Notes: generated by a model from the sequence alone, not told the origin. DNA of 64,000 nucleotides from Calothrix sp. NIES-4105 (GCF_002368415.1 NZ_AP018290.1:5283614-5347613); one strand, 5' to 3'. Positions 35,770-44,948 are shown, numbered from the stretch's first letter. Translations and numbers: made by a program.

Positions 35770-36000
35770 ATGAAAATTACACCCGAAGGACAAGTAACTA
35801 TTCCCGTTGAGATACGAGATAAATTAGGGCTTTTACCCAATACAGAAGTAGAATTTGAACTTATTGGAGATGTGGTCTACTTAAAAAAAGCTAATTCAAA
35901 TCTTACCGCTGGCGAAAAACTAGTGGAAATGATGCGAGGTAAAGCGACAGTAAAAATGACTACCTCTGAAATTATGTCACTAACTAGAGGAGAGGAATGA
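35770..36000 (+). CDS. AbrB/MazE-fold (VapB-type) antitoxin
   Basis: ATG 35770 starts MKITPEGQVTIPVEIRDKLG, the AbrB/SpoVT swapped-hairpin DNA-binding fold, followed by LLPNTEVEFELIGDVVYLKK. The C-terminal part (GKATVKMTTSEIMSLTRGEE) is the toxin-binding tail. It overlaps the VapC gene by ATGA (35997-36000). The longer frame from 35737 has an atypical N-terminus and was not used. Confidence 0.87.
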   Translation: MKITPEGQVTIPVEIRDKLGLLPNTEVEFELIGDVVYLKKANSNLTAGEKLVEMMRGKATVKMTTSEIMSLTRGEE

Positions 36001-36407
36001 AAGAAATACTGGTTGACAGCAATGTTATTCTCGATATTGTCACAGAAGACCCAAATTGGTTTGCTTGGTCAGCAAATAAACTAGCTGAATATGTACAGTT
36101 AACTCAGCTTAATATTAATCCCATTATTTATGCTGAAGTGTCAACCGGGTTTGATAAAATAGAAGAACTAGAAGCCGTCTTACCTATCAATTTTTTTCAA
36201 CGTTTAGATTTACCTTGGGAAGCAGCTTTTTTAGCAGGAAAATGTTTTATTCAGTATCGTAAAAAAGGCGGAACAAAGCAGTCTCCTTTACCAGACTTTT
36301 ACATCGGCGCCCATGCAACAGTTAAAAATATGATGCTTTTAACCAGAGATGTTAATCGCTACCGCACTTACTTTCCGAACTTAGAACTTATAGTTCCAGA
36401 ATGTTAA
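35997..36407 (+). CDS. VapC-like PIN-domain ribonuclease toxin
   Basis: A 136-residue PIN-domain protein. The first catalytic Asp is in ILVDSNVILDI (Asp7), Glu in YAEVSTGF near 47, Asp in LPDFYIGAHATV near 100 and the last acidic residue in LTRDVNRYRTYFPNLELI. PIN toxins cleave tRNA or rRNA under stress and are blocked by the paired VapB. This pair has a standard ATGA overlap and both genes look intact. Confidence 0.9.
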   Translation: MKEILVDSNVILDIVTEDPNWFAWSANKLAEYVQLTQLNINPIIYAEVSTGFDKIEELEAVLPINFFQRLDLPWEAAFLAGKCFIQYRKKGGTKQSPLPDFYIGAHATVKNMMLLTRDVNRYRTYFPNLELIVPEC

Positions 36408-36903
36408 ATATGACTGTAGCAATATTTATGTACTATAAAAACGCAGAAGACACAGAGAGATTTTTAATCACGTCACCAATAGTATGGTGGCTTTTGTCGC
36501 ACTTACAACCCTCCAAAACTTATTAATATGCAACATTAGTGGTCTGCATTTTTAGCGTTGGAAATACAGGTAAAAAGTAGAGAATTATTAATTCTTTTGG
36601 ATACTCTTAGAAGAACTCGTATTAAAAAAGAGGAATTACTTCCGTAGCAAAAGGCGCCTACCCTTATGAAGATCAAGAGAGCAAGTGATTAAATAATTTT
36701 AATATTATCTCCCTTCCACGCGCTTTTATTTATACCACTTTTATATGAAAACGCTGGCTTATTAGCCTGCAAAAAGCAGGCTTCTTTTAATTAGCTCTAG
36801 CTTTAAGCTAGGGCGGTTTATGCTATATTATAAAAAAAGTAATCGTTAAAACAATCAATGGTAGGTAATATACCAAAGCTTTTGTACCTTGATGACCAGC
36901 ATA
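36408..36903. other. intergenic region with a hairpin terminator
   Basis: CACAGAG-type units at 36441. A 25-codon piece near 36573-36647 (R-E-L-L-I-L-L-D-T-L-R-R-T-R-I-K-K-E-E-L) looks like a remnant of an unidentified gene. Then a hairpin, AGCCTGC / GCAGGCT (36764-36782), followed by TCTTTT, is a good rightward terminator. A palindrome CTAGCTTTAAGCTAG follows at 36796-36810. Confidence 0.5.
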
Positions 36904-37551
36904 TCATGAAGACTGCGGTCGCAAAGGAAGCAAAACAGGCGTTAGGTGTTCTTGAATGCCATGCATTAGAATCGCACTACAACCCAATTTGTAAGCAAAC
37001 TCAATCGAATGTCCTGCTCCTAAAGCATCATAAAACCCAACTGCAAATTCAATGGCTGCTTTATCACCGATTGCTTTATTCATACCAATAACATAATTAA
37101 TATGTTGGGCAATTACAAGAGCTTGAACCTGCGAGTAACAACCATTCAATACTACACAATCAATCTGGTCTTTAAATAGTGCAAATAAACTAGCTAGCGC
37201 ATCTCCACTTACTAATTGAGGTTCTCCCATTTCATTCTCAAAAACTAATCCTTCTTCTCCTGTGCCATGTCCCGAAAAGTGAATAATATTAGGTTTAAAA
37301 TCTAATATTGCTCGCCCAACGTCTCTAGGACGTACTGCCCACTTTTGCTCCAGTTCAAAATGGTCACGCATTTGGGAGCGTCGCAGTCCTTCTGGAATAT
37401 CTCGCAATTCTTCATCTAAACGTATAGGCGCCGTACCTTTTGGGTTGCTGGCTAAAAATAATACTTTTTTAATGCCAGTATTGCTAGGGGTTTCCATTGG
37501 AACTACTGATGGTTTCGCTTGTAACTGCAACTTATGTACAATGGGGATCAT
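36904..37551 (-). CDS. stand-alone CHAT protease
   Basis: The 215-residue protein is a CHAT domain with no ATPase attached: catalytic His95 in HFSGHGTGEEGL and Cys138 in VVLNGCYSQ, then IGMNKAIGDKAAIEFAVGFYDALG and Y-K-L-G-C-S. It is a close paralogue of the CHAT part of the fusion at 24.9-26.5 kb. The first 18-20 residues (MIPIVHKLQLQAKPSVVP) overlap the divergent MoxR fragment, so ATG 37497 may be the true start. CHAT proteases execute cell death or cleave partner proteins in bacterial conflict systems. Confidence 0.82.
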   Translation of the reverse strand: MIPIVHKLQLQAKPSVVPMETPSNTGIKKVLFLASNPKGTAPIRLDEELRDIPEGLRRSQMRDHFELEQKWAVRPRDVGRAILDFKPNIIHFSGHGTGEEGLVFENEMGEPQLVSGDALASLFALFKDQIDCVVLNGCYSQVQALVIAQHINYVIGMNKAIGDKAAIEFAVGFYDALGAGHSIEFAYKLGCSAILMHGIQEHLTPVLLPLRPQSS

Positions 37552-38090
37552 TAGGACGCGCGTTTCAAAGCAGCGAACGAACAGTAGTATTAATCGACGA
37601 AATCGATAAAGCTGATATAGATTTTCCTAACGACTTACTTTTAGAACTCGACGAACAAAGGTTTATAGTCGATGAAACGGGGCTGAATGTTCAAGCAAAG
37701 GCGCCACCGATAGTCTTTATTACCAGCAACGACGAGAAAGACTTACCCGATGCCTTTTTGCGACGCTGCTTATTTCATTATGTGGAGTTTCCTAGCATAC
37801 CAAGGCTAGTAAATATTGTAAATGCCATGTTTCCCGATACACCACAGGCTTTGACAGATAAAGCTGTGGCAACATTTTTACAACTGCGTGATCAAATGCG
37901 GAAAGACAAAGGGGAAGGAGGGAAAAAAGTTAGTACTAGCGAGTTGATAGATTGGTTTCGCGTCTTGCGTCGCTATCCTCAAGATGAGGTTTTAGCAAAA
38001 CTCGATGGTAAGCTACCTTATGCTGGTGTACTGTTGAAAAATTGGGAAGACCACGTGCGATATTTGAGGAGAAGCCGTGGAAGCTTATAA
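37497..38090 (+). pseudogene. MoxR-type AAA ATPase lacking the P-loop (5'-truncated)
   Basis: The 197-residue frame has the MoxR Walker B (VVLIDEIDKADIDFPNDLLL, about 30-49) and sensor 1 / arginine finger (VFITSNDEKDLPDAFLRRC), and the C-terminal helical lid. The N-terminal third with Walker A is gone. The first 15 or so residues come from the strand opposite the CHAT start, so the gene was cut or recombined here. It could still be made but cannot bind ATP in the usual way. It overlaps the vWA gene by 14 bp. Confidence 0.75.
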
Positions 38091-39552
38091 TTTACCTTTA
38101 CTAGAACTATTTTCTCGCCTACGGGAAGCAGGTTTACCGCTTGGTATTGATGAGTATCAGCTAGTTCTGTATTCTTTGCAAAGTGGTTTTGGCATCAATG
38201 ATAAAGCAGCATTGAAACGTTTATGTCAGACTTTGTGGATAAAAACTGCTGAGGAAAGGCGCCTATTTGATTATCACTTTGAATATTTAATTGGTAGTGA
38301 GGTTTCGTTAACAGACTCGCATGAAAATAAAATAGCATCTAAACAAAACTTAAGTACTGATAATCAACCTGAAAAGTCAGAAAATACTACTACATCATTT
38401 AATCAACAGTCTCCAACCTCAAAAGAACCATCTAAAAAGCATAAAACTTATCAGGTTTTTAGCTACGCTATTATAACACTTTTAGAAGTAGGAATACTAT
38501 TAGCTGTAGGAAGCACTTCCAAACAATCAAACCAGCCAACAACTGTAACACAGCCTATCACCACATTACAACCAACTGCGACACCACAACCTACCACTAC
38601 ATCACAACCAACTGCGACACCACAGCCTACCACTACATCACAACCAACTGCGACACCACAGCCTACCAACAATAATTTATACTGGGTAGTGGGAATAACG
38701 TTATCAGTCATCGTCTTAAGTGCTAGTTATGCAATTTTCAGGTTAGGAGTTAAACGCATTCCAAAACAGCAGCTTAAAGAACTAGAACCAAATGCATCTC
38801 CTTCAATTCCGGAATTGGCGCAAACTATAGATGATGAAGTACAGGTAGCTAAAGCTGTGCTGCAAACTAGCAAAGGACACGAAGGAATTTCTATTAATCA
38901 CTTCATGCTGACTAGCAATTATCTTCCTGTAACAGAGCGACAACTGAAGCAGATTTGGCGCCATTTACGTCGTATAGTACGTGAGGGAGTTACGACAGAA
39001 TTAGACTTAGAAGCAACAGTCAATCAAATTGGAAGGCAAGGTTTATTATTACAACCTATATTAGTTCCCCGTCGAGTCAACGTAGCCCAAATGCTGTTAT
39101 TAATAGACCAAGATGGCTCAATGGTGCCTTTCCACAGTTTATCACAGCGCCTTGCAGAAACGGCATTACGGGGAGGACGTTTGGGTAAAGCTGGTATTTA
39201 CTACTTTCATAATTGTCCTACCGATTACCTTTACCACGACCCCCATCATCAAGAAGCGGCGTTAGTTGATGATATAGTTGCCACCATTTGCTTTGAGCGC
39301 ACATCGATATTAATTTTCAGCGATGCAGGCGCCGCACGTGCTAGTTTGAGTGAGGAACGCTACGATGCCACGAAAGAGTTTCTTAACAAGCTCAAACAAC
39401 AAGTACGTTATATCGCTTGGCTTAACCCAATGCCGAAAAAGCGTTGGTTTGGTACAACCGCAGGTGAAATTGCTAATTTGGTTCCGATGTTTGAAGTCAG
39501 TCGTGAAGGTGTACTGGATGCTGTTGGGGTGTTGCGGGGGCGTATTCAGTGA
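38077..39552 (+). CDS. vWA-domain protein of a MoxR-vWA conflict system
   Basis: A 491-residue protein starting at GTG 38077. The N-terminal 70 residues match the region seen in vWA partners of MoxR (LFSRLREAGLPLGIDEYQLVL). A membrane helix (YAIITLLEVGILLAVGS), a Thr/Pro linker built of three 12-residue repeats (36-bp units at 38569, 38605, 38641) and a second membrane helix (WVVGITLSVIVLSASYAI) follow. The C-terminal vWA domain has D-Q-D-G-S-M (MIDAS-like, Asp instead of Ser at the third position). It probably sits in the membrane with the vWA part in the cytosol. Confidence 0.82.
   Translation: MEAYNLPLLELFSRLREAGLPLGIDEYQLVLYSLQSGFGINDKAALKRLCQTLWIKTAEERRLFDYHFEYLIGSEVSLTDSHENKIASKQNLSTDNQPEKSENTTTSFNQQSPTSKEPSKKHKTYQVFSYAIITLLEVGILLAVGSTSKQSNQPTTVTQPITTLQPTATPQPTTTSQPTATPQPTTTSQPTATPQPTNNNLYWVVGITLSVIVLSASYAIFRLGVKRIPKQQLKELEPNASPSIPELAQTIDDEVQVAKAVLQTSKGHEGISINHFMLTSNYLPVTERQLKQIWRHLRRIVREGVTTELDLEATVNQIGRQGLLLQPILVPRRVNVAQMLLLIDQDGSMVPFHSLSQRLAETALRGGRLGKAGIYYFHNCPTDYLYHDPHHQEAALVDDIVATICFERTSILIFSDAGAARASLSEERYDATKEFLNKLKQQVRYIAWLNPMPKKRWFGTTAGEIANLVPMFEVSREGVLDAVGVLRGRIQ
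38569..38676. repeat. 36-bp tandem repeat inside the vWA gene
   Basis: Units begin CAACCAACTGCGACACCACA at 38569, 38605 and 38641. Two copies are nearly identical and the third is partial. They encode Q-P-T-A-T-P-Q-P-T-T-T-S, a flexible periplasmic-type linker. Confidence 0.88.
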
Positions 39553-39558
39553 GGTTTT

Positions 39559-41211
39559 ATGATAAGCAAAATGAAACTAGAAGTTGCCCAACAACGGATT
39601 AAATCTTTTACAACACGCTTTGGAACTGCACACCTATATTTGGCATATCATGCAGCTTTTCCCTTAGCACTCACTCCCGATTTACTTTATCGTTTATGGG
39701 CAAACTTTCAATGCGATATTCACGGAGAAATATTAAATATTCCCTGGATAGCAGTAGCTGACTTGCTGCTTTCCAACATTTGCGATGAAGTGGGATATGA
39801 ACTTTACGAAATAGATTTAGCTATCAGGAGTTTACTACTATCACAATTGAAAGCAGATGAAAAATTGTGTCAAACTCGTTTGAATGAACTTGCAGAGTTT
39901 TTACTTCATTATGTACAAAAGCAGCTAGATAGTGAAGACCCTGATATCAAAGATTTTGCTCAAGCTCAAAAGTGGACAGCTTTAGCATACACGCAACCAA
40001 CAGAAGCTGCGCGCGAATTAGCGTTAGCCTTTTCTTCTATCAACCAAAACGATACATCCGAATTGATACGTATCGCTTCTTTAAAGGAAACATTGGCAGA
40101 ACCATTAGCTGATTTTCAACCGTTATTAATCTATGCACGAGCGATGAAAAACTTCGCCTATAATGACTTGGGAGCAGCTAAAGCGGAGTTAAGCAAAATT
40201 CTAACTCAGAAAAACGAAGTTAAAGTTGTTGATATAAATTTACCGATTCCCGAACAAATCGCACCAGAGAAAAAAATTATATCTCGCCACAGCGTACTTC
40301 AACATCTTGAACGTGAAGGTGTTGATTTTGGTTTAACATCTGACGGCAGTATTTACTTTAGCTCGGTAGATAATCTGCAAACCTCTGAATTTGAAGTCGT
40401 TACTGTTGATGCTAGGGGAAATATTGTTAATCGTCGCCAATGTCAGGCAAAGTTTTTTGTTGAAAATTTGGGAAATGGTGTATTGTTAGAGATGGTAGAA
40501 ATACCAGGTGGAACCTTTACAATGGGTTCGCCACAAGATAAAGCAGGAAGAAATAATAGTGAAAGTCCACAGCGTCAAGTAACAGTACCTTGCTTTTTTA
40601 TGGGCAGGTATGAAGTTACCCAAAGACAATATAAAACGATTATGGGAAATAATCCTTCACGTTTTAAGGAGAATGGTGCTAACCGTCCGGTAGAAACTGT
40701 GTCATGGAATAATGCTGTAGAATTTTGTAAGCGGTTGAGCCAAAAAACAAAACGTACTTATCGCTTACCAAGTGAAGCTGAATGGGAATATGCATGTCGC
40801 GCTGGAACAACAACACCTTTTCATTTTGGTGCGACGATTACTACTGAATTAGCAAATTACAATGGAGAATTTGAGCCATACGCTTCTGCGCCTAAAGGTC
40901 AGTTTCAACGGCAAACTTTGCCAGTTGGCAGTTTCACTGCGAATGCTTTCGGCTTACACGATATGCACGGAAATGTTTGGGAATGGTGTGAAGATGTTTG
41001 GAATAATAGTTATAAAGGCGCTCCGACAGATAGAAGTGCTTGGATAAAAGATGAAAACGATGAATTGCGTTATCGAGTGTTGCGTGGTGGTTCGTGGTAC
41101 TTCCTTCCACATAACTGCCGTTCTGCTTATCGTCTAAGGCTCAACCCTTCCAACGGCAATAACTTCAGCGGTTTTCGAGTGGTATGTGGTGGTGTAGCGA
41201 GGACTCTCTAG
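39559..41211 (+). CDS. FGE-sulfatase-fold protein with a conflict-system N-terminal region
   Basis: 550 residues in two parts. The N-terminal 250 (ATRFGTAHLYLAYHAAFP..., LTPDLLYRLWANFQCDI) is the helical region seen in proteins coupled to MoxR-vWA. The C-terminal 240 is an FGE-sulfatase domain: EIPGGTFTMGSPQDKAGR, V-T-Q-R-Q-Y-K-x-I-M-G-N-N-P-S-R-F, R-L-P-S-E-A-E-W-E-Y-A-C-R-A-G-T-T-T and R-V-L-R-G-G-S-W. The catalytic cysteine pair of true formylglycine enzymes is missing, with only one Cys in H-N-C-R-S-A-Y-R. It follows the vWA gene by 6 bp. No GGCGCC hexamer lies in the gene. Confidence 0.85.
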   Translation: MISKMKLEVAQQRIKSFTTRFGTAHLYLAYHAAFPLALTPDLLYRLWANFQCDIHGEILNIPWIAVADLLLSNICDEVGYELYEIDLAIRSLLLSQLKADEKLCQTRLNELAEFLLHYVQKQLDSEDPDIKDFAQAQKWTALAYTQPTEAARELALAFSSINQNDTSELIRIASLKETLAEPLADFQPLLIYARAMKNFAYNDLGAAKAELSKILTQKNEVKVVDINLPIPEQIAPEKKIISRHSVLQHLEREGVDFGLTSDGSIYFSSVDNLQTSEFEVVTVDARGNIVNRRQCQAKFFVENLGNGVLLEMVEIPGGTFTMGSPQDKAGRNNSESPQRQVTVPCFFMGRYEVTQRQYKTIMGNNPSRFKENGANRPVETVSWNNAVEFCKRLSQKTKRTYRLPSEAEWEYACRAGTTTPFHFGATITTELANYNGEFEPYASAPKGQFQRQTLPVGSFTANAFGLHDMHGNVWEWCEDVWNNSYKGAPTDRSAWIKDENDELRYRVLRGGSWYFLPHNCRSAYRLRLNPSNGNNFSGFRVVCGGVARTL

Positions 41212-41288
41212 CCCTTTAGACTTCTTAACTTTGCTCTTTGCCTTCGGCATAAAATGGGTAGCAAGAACGTTAATTAGATATAGGCGAG

Positions 41289-41555
41289 TCATTCTTGCCT
41301 TTCACGTACTTGTTGAAACTGTTCAAGAATTTGGTTTACAAAAGTTTTTCCATCAACAGGTGGAGTATGGACACTAGCTGCAACTGCGGCATCTATTTTT
41401 TGCCGTGCAGAGTTTATCCAATCAGAGTCTGCTTGCTCATATTCATCAAGTAGCCTGAAAGCAAACTCCAATATTTCTTGAGCAGTGCGATATTTACCTG
41501 TTTGCAGTTTGGCTTGAATGAATTGTTCTTGCTCTTGCGTAAGTATAATGCTCAT
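41289..41555 (-). CDS. ParD-like antitoxin, orphan
   Basis: An 88-residue ribbon-helix-helix protein: MSIILTQEQEQFIQAKLQTG, T-A-Q-E-I-L-E-F-A-F-R-L-L-D-E-Y. ParD binds DNA and the ParE toxin. The sequence downstream on the same strand (left of 41289) has no toxin frame, so this is a lone antitoxin. A second, broken parDE locus begins 470 bp to the right on the opposite strand. Confidence 0.78.
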   Translation of the reverse strand: MSIILTQEQEQFIQAKLQTGKYRTAQEILEFAFRLLDEYEQADSDWINSARQKIDAAVAASVHTPPVDGKTFVNQILEQFQQVRERQE

Positions 41556-42021
41556 TGCGTTTATTTCGGTTCTTTTGTAGATAGCGTGCTAAGTTTGTAA
41601 TTAAAATCGATGACTTTGCTTTAAAAGCAAGGCTTTCAGGCGCTTATAGTCTTAATTTCAGTAACAGTCGCCCATTCATACAGATAATAATGGCTGTTCT
41701 GCTTGCCCCGCAAGGTTTTTAAGCTTATTTTTCAACTAATGAGCGCACGCTAAATACGCAAGAACCTTTATTTCTACTGTTTGCTTTCAACTTAAATTAT
41801 ACTCTTAACTCCGTTTTGCTCAACTCTTTCCACGCCATAAATTGACACTCCTGCATATAAAATCAAGCGTTATCATTCGCACTCGGCGCCTGTACTTATT
41901 GCTGATTATAAAGGGGTGTCCAGCTATCTACACCAGACTTCAAACGACTTACCAATATTGTGCAAGGCCATACCAGTGCTACAATAGTCAGAAGCTCAAT
42001 AGTAATTAAGTACTTTAGCAA
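41556..42021. other. intergenic region
   Basis: 466 bp of AT-rich sequence with no supported gene, repeat or RNA. It separates the two ParD-like genes. Confidence 0.4.
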
Positions 42022-42256
42022 ATGAGTATATCACTTAGTGAGATTCATGAGCAATTTGTTTTATCTAAAATTAAAAGTGGAAGATTTGCAACGGTTGACG
42101 AAGTAATTGAAAAAGCATTTCAACTACTGGAAGAACAAGAGCAAGAGTATGCTATGCAGGTTAAAGAATACTCGTGATAAAGTTAAAGTTGGTTTGGAAG
42201 AAATTGAGCGAAGTGAGATTTTAGATACAGAAGTTGTTATCAATAAATTAAAATAA
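42022..42256 (+). pseudogene. parD-like antitoxin, frameshifted
   Basis: The frame starts MSISLSEIHEQFVLSKIKSG and would stop at 42177. Skipping one base near 42169 restores D-K-V-K-V-G-L-E-E-I-E-R-S-E-I-L-D-T-E-V-V-I-N-K-L-K to a stop at 42256, which is the normal ParD tail. So one inserted base broke the antitoxin. Confidence 0.8.
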
Positions 42257-42285
42257 AAACTACGTTATAAACGTGAGGTTCAAAC

Positions 42286-42508
42286 ATGAGGCGCTCCACG
42301 ATATATCAAACTGCAAGTAAAGACCTATCTGAAATTATTATAGATATAGATTACTTTGCTTTCCTTTAATATTGAAGCAGGGGAAAGCTTTATCAAAGAG
42401 TTTGAGAAAAAAGGTAAAAATCTTATCAACTTCCCGAATATTGGGCGTAGTTATGAACTTCGCGCTCATAAGTCGGTAGGACAGATGCAGCAAATTTTAG
42501 GTATGTAA
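42286..42508 (+). pseudogene. parE-like toxin remnant, frameshifted
   Basis: It starts MRRSTIYQTASKDLSEIIID and reaches I-D-Y-F-A-F-L before a stop at 42368; the ParE sequence then continues in another frame (I-E-A-G-E-S-F-I-K-E-F-E-K-K-G-K-N-L-I-N-F-P-N-I-G-R-S-Y-E). A GAGG site sits 11 nt before the ATG. Both partners of this locus are dead. Confidence 0.78.
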
Positions 42509-42534
42509 GGTACATAAATAATGCCCAAAACCTT

Positions 42535-42562
42535 GTAAAGACGCGACATGTCGCGTCTCTAC
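42535..42562. repeat. 28-bp palindrome, GTAGAGACG family
   Basis: GTAAAGACG / CGTCTCTAC around CGACATGTCG (one mismatch in the outer arm). Confidence 0.83.
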
Positions 42563-42795
42563 ATGTACCCCATGTACACGAAATCCGCTGTAATAGAGCA
42601 GTTTTGTTAGTAATGGCGCCAGAAAATGCCAAAATTATATTTGCTTTGTAACACTGAGTTACAATCGTGAGCGGGTTTGGTTCAATTGTAATGATTAACA
42701 CGATAGTAGGGTAACTCGCCTAATTTTTCACGTCATGTGTACAAGCACACGAAAAACCCAATCCCAACTACTAGAAAACGGCAAGTACATCTGCT

Positions 42796-42830
42796 CCCCT
42801 CTCCTTGTAGGAGAGGGGTTGGGGGAGAGG
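42796..42830. repeat. CCCCTCTCC / GGAGAGGGG palindrome
   Basis: Second full copy of the element at 20673-20707, with TTGTA in the loop and TTGGGGGAGAGG after it. It is about 70 bp before trpS. Confidence 0.7.
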
Positions 42831-42902
42831 TTTTTAAGCCTATGAAAAGTTAGGATAACCCGCCCCTACATTTATAATGACAAAATCATTAAACTAAAGG
42901 CT

Positions 42903-43910
42903 ATGGGCAGGCAACGTATTCTTTCTGGAGTTCAACCAACTGGTAACTTGCATCTGGGTAACTATTTTGGCGCCATTCGTAATTGGGTGGAAATTCAAGA
43001 CCAGTTCGATAATTATTTTTGCGTGGTGGACTTGCACGCTATTACTCTACCTCACAACCCGGCAACGCTGGCAAACGATACATATACTATTGCAGCGTTG
43101 TACTTGGCGTGTGGTATTGATTTACAGTATTCCAATATTTTTGTACAGTCACATGTTTCTGCCCACAGCGAACTAACTTGGTTGCTTAACTGTATTACCC
43201 CGATGAACTGGCTTACTGATATGATTCAGTTCAAGGAGAAAGCTGTTAAGCAAGGGGAAAACGTCGGTGTTGGGTTGCTCGACTATCCTGTATTGATGGC
43301 AGCGGATATTTTGCTGTACAACGCTGATAAAGTACCTGTGGGTGAAGACCAAAAGCAACACCTCGAATTAACGCGCGATATTACAGACAGGTTCAACCAT
43401 CAATTTGGTAAGGGCAAAAAGGTATTAAAGTCTCCCGAACCAATGATTCGTAAAGACGGCGCCCGTATAATGAGTCTCACTGACGGCACTAAGAAAATGT
43501 CCAAGTCAGACCCTGCGGAAGGTAGTCGCATTAACTTGCTTGACTCACCTGATGAAATTACCAAGAAAATTAAACGCTGTAAAACTGACCCGATACGCGG
43601 TATTGTGTTCGACGACCCCGCGCGCCCCGAATGTCAGAATTTGCTGACAATATATATGTTGTTGTCGGGTAAGGCAAAAGAAGACGTAGCGGCAGAATGT
43701 GCGGATATGGGATGGGGAGATTTTAAGAAGTTACTGACAGAAACAACCATAAATGCCCTAAAACCAATTCAAGATAAATACGCTCAAGTCATGGCTGATA
43801 AGGGTTATTTAGAATCAGTATTGCGTGAAGGGCGCCACAAAGCCCAAGAAGTAGCGAACCAAACTTTAAAAGACGTAAAAACAGCAATGGGGTATTCTCT
43901 GCCACTGTGA
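42903..43910 (+). CDS. trpS: tryptophan-tRNA ligase
   Basis: A class I aminoacyl-tRNA synthetase charging tRNA-Trp. The HIGH-type motif is in PTGNLHLGNYFGAI (residues about 12-25) and the KMSKS loop in TKKMSKSDPAEGSRI near 198. Other family segments are VGEDQKQHLELTRDI and D-G-A-R-I-M-S-L. The full 335 residues fit the bacterial enzyme. ATG 42903 is standard (MGRQRILSGVQPTGN). Confidence 0.97.
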   Translation: MGRQRILSGVQPTGNLHLGNYFGAIRNWVEIQDQFDNYFCVVDLHAITLPHNPATLANDTYTIAALYLACGIDLQYSNIFVQSHVSAHSELTWLLNCITPMNWLTDMIQFKEKAVKQGENVGVGLLDYPVLMAADILLYNADKVPVGEDQKQHLELTRDITDRFNHQFGKGKKVLKSPEPMIRKDGARIMSLTDGTKKMSKSDPAEGSRINLLDSPDEITKKIKRCKTDPIRGIVFDDPARPECQNLLTIYMLLSGKAKEDVAAECADMGWGDFKKLLTETTINALKPIQDKYAQVMADKGYLESVLREGRHKAQEVANQTLKDVKTAMGYSLPL

Positions 43911-43958
43911 GCTTTCCACTTGGGGTCAAATTGTGTTACAGCTGTACTTAGAGTGAAA

Positions 43959-44894
43959 ATGCTCATTGTTATGCTTGATACACTAACACCAATTACACCA
44001 GTTAAAGTAAGTTCATTTCGTGCTGCTGCTAGGGACGGCGAGTTTTTAGTAACAGCAGAGGTTTGCCCACCGAAAGGAGGTAATCCGCAACACATGCTCC
44101 AAATGGCGGCGACCCTTAAGGGGAGGGTTCATGCCGTCAATATCACCGATGGTAGCCGCGCAGTGTTACGTATGTCTCCGCTAGTAGCGTCAATTATTTT
44201 ACATCAAAACGGTATTGAGCCGATATGTCAATTCGCATGTCGGGACAGAAATCGTATTGGTTTACAAGCTGATTTGATGGGCGCCCATGCTTTAGGAATT
44301 CAAAATATCCTAGCGTTAACAGGCGACCCAGTAAAAGCAGGCGACCACCCCGACTGTAAAGCCGTTTTCGACCTCGAAGCGGTGCGCTTGTTGCAAGTTA
44401 TCCAAAAACTTAATTTGGGAGTAGATTATAACGATAAACCCCTGACCGATGGGGCGTTAGACTTATTCTGTGGCGCCGCAATTGACCCGCAATGTAAAAG
44501 TTGGTCAGGGTTGCAAAGTCGGTTTGAGAAGAAAGTCGCAGCAGGCGCCCAATTTTTCCAAAGTCAGCTAATCACTGATTTTGAAAGATTGGAAAAATTT
44601 ATGGATACCATAGCCGCTGGGTGTAATAAACCAATACTTGCCGGAATATTCCTGTTGAAATCAGCCAAAAACGCCGAATTCATCAACCGCGTAGTACCAG
44701 GTGTAAATATACCGACTCACATTATCGATAGATTAGCGCAAGCCAAAGACCCCTTAGAAGAGGGGATGAAAATTGCTGCTGAACAAGTTCAAATCGCGCG
44801 GCAACTCTGCCAAGGCGTGCATATGATGGCAGTCAAGCGCGAAGATTTAATTGCGCCAATCTTAGATATGGCTGGAGTTGCAGCAGTTAAGTAA
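43959..44894 (+). CDS. metF: methylenetetrahydrofolate reductase-like protein
   Basis: A TIM-barrel flavoprotein of the MetF family: FLVTAEVCPPKGGNP near residue 30, V-N-I-T-D-G-S-R, CQFACRDRNRIGLQADLMG, and LALTGDPV. These match the family of 5,10-methylenetetrahydrofolate reductases, giving methyl groups to methionine synthesis. The GTG at 43920 gives an atypical start; ATG 43959 (or 43971) is preferred. It follows trpS by about 50 bp. Confidence 0.85.
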   Translation: MLIVMLDTLTPITPVKVSSFRAAARDGEFLVTAEVCPPKGGNPQHMLQMAATLKGRVHAVNITDGSRAVLRMSPLVASIILHQNGIEPICQFACRDRNRIGLQADLMGAHALGIQNILALTGDPVKAGDHPDCKAVFDLEAVRLLQVIQKLNLGVDYNDKPLTDGALDLFCGAAIDPQCKSWSGLQSRFEKKVAAGAQFFQSQLITDFERLEKFMDTIAAGCNKPILAGIFLLKSAKNAEFINRVVPGVNIPTHIIDRLAQAKDPLEEGMKIAAEQVQIARQLCQGVHMMAVKREDLIAPILDMAGVAAVK

Positions 44895-44918
44895 GATAAG
44901 TAACATTTTTTTGATTAT

Positions 44919-44948
44919 GGCAGCTATTTGATTATGGCTGCTTTTTTA
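44919..44948 (+). terminator. weak hairpin terminator after metF
   Basis: GCAGC (44920-44924) and GCTGC (44937-44941) with a 12-nt loop, followed by TTTTTT. The stem is short, but the T-run and position after metF suit a terminator. Confidence 0.45.

Noticed and set aside
38569-38676. CRISPR-like 36-bp period
   Set aside because: The 36-bp units are contiguous with no spacer and code for an in-frame Thr/Pro linker.
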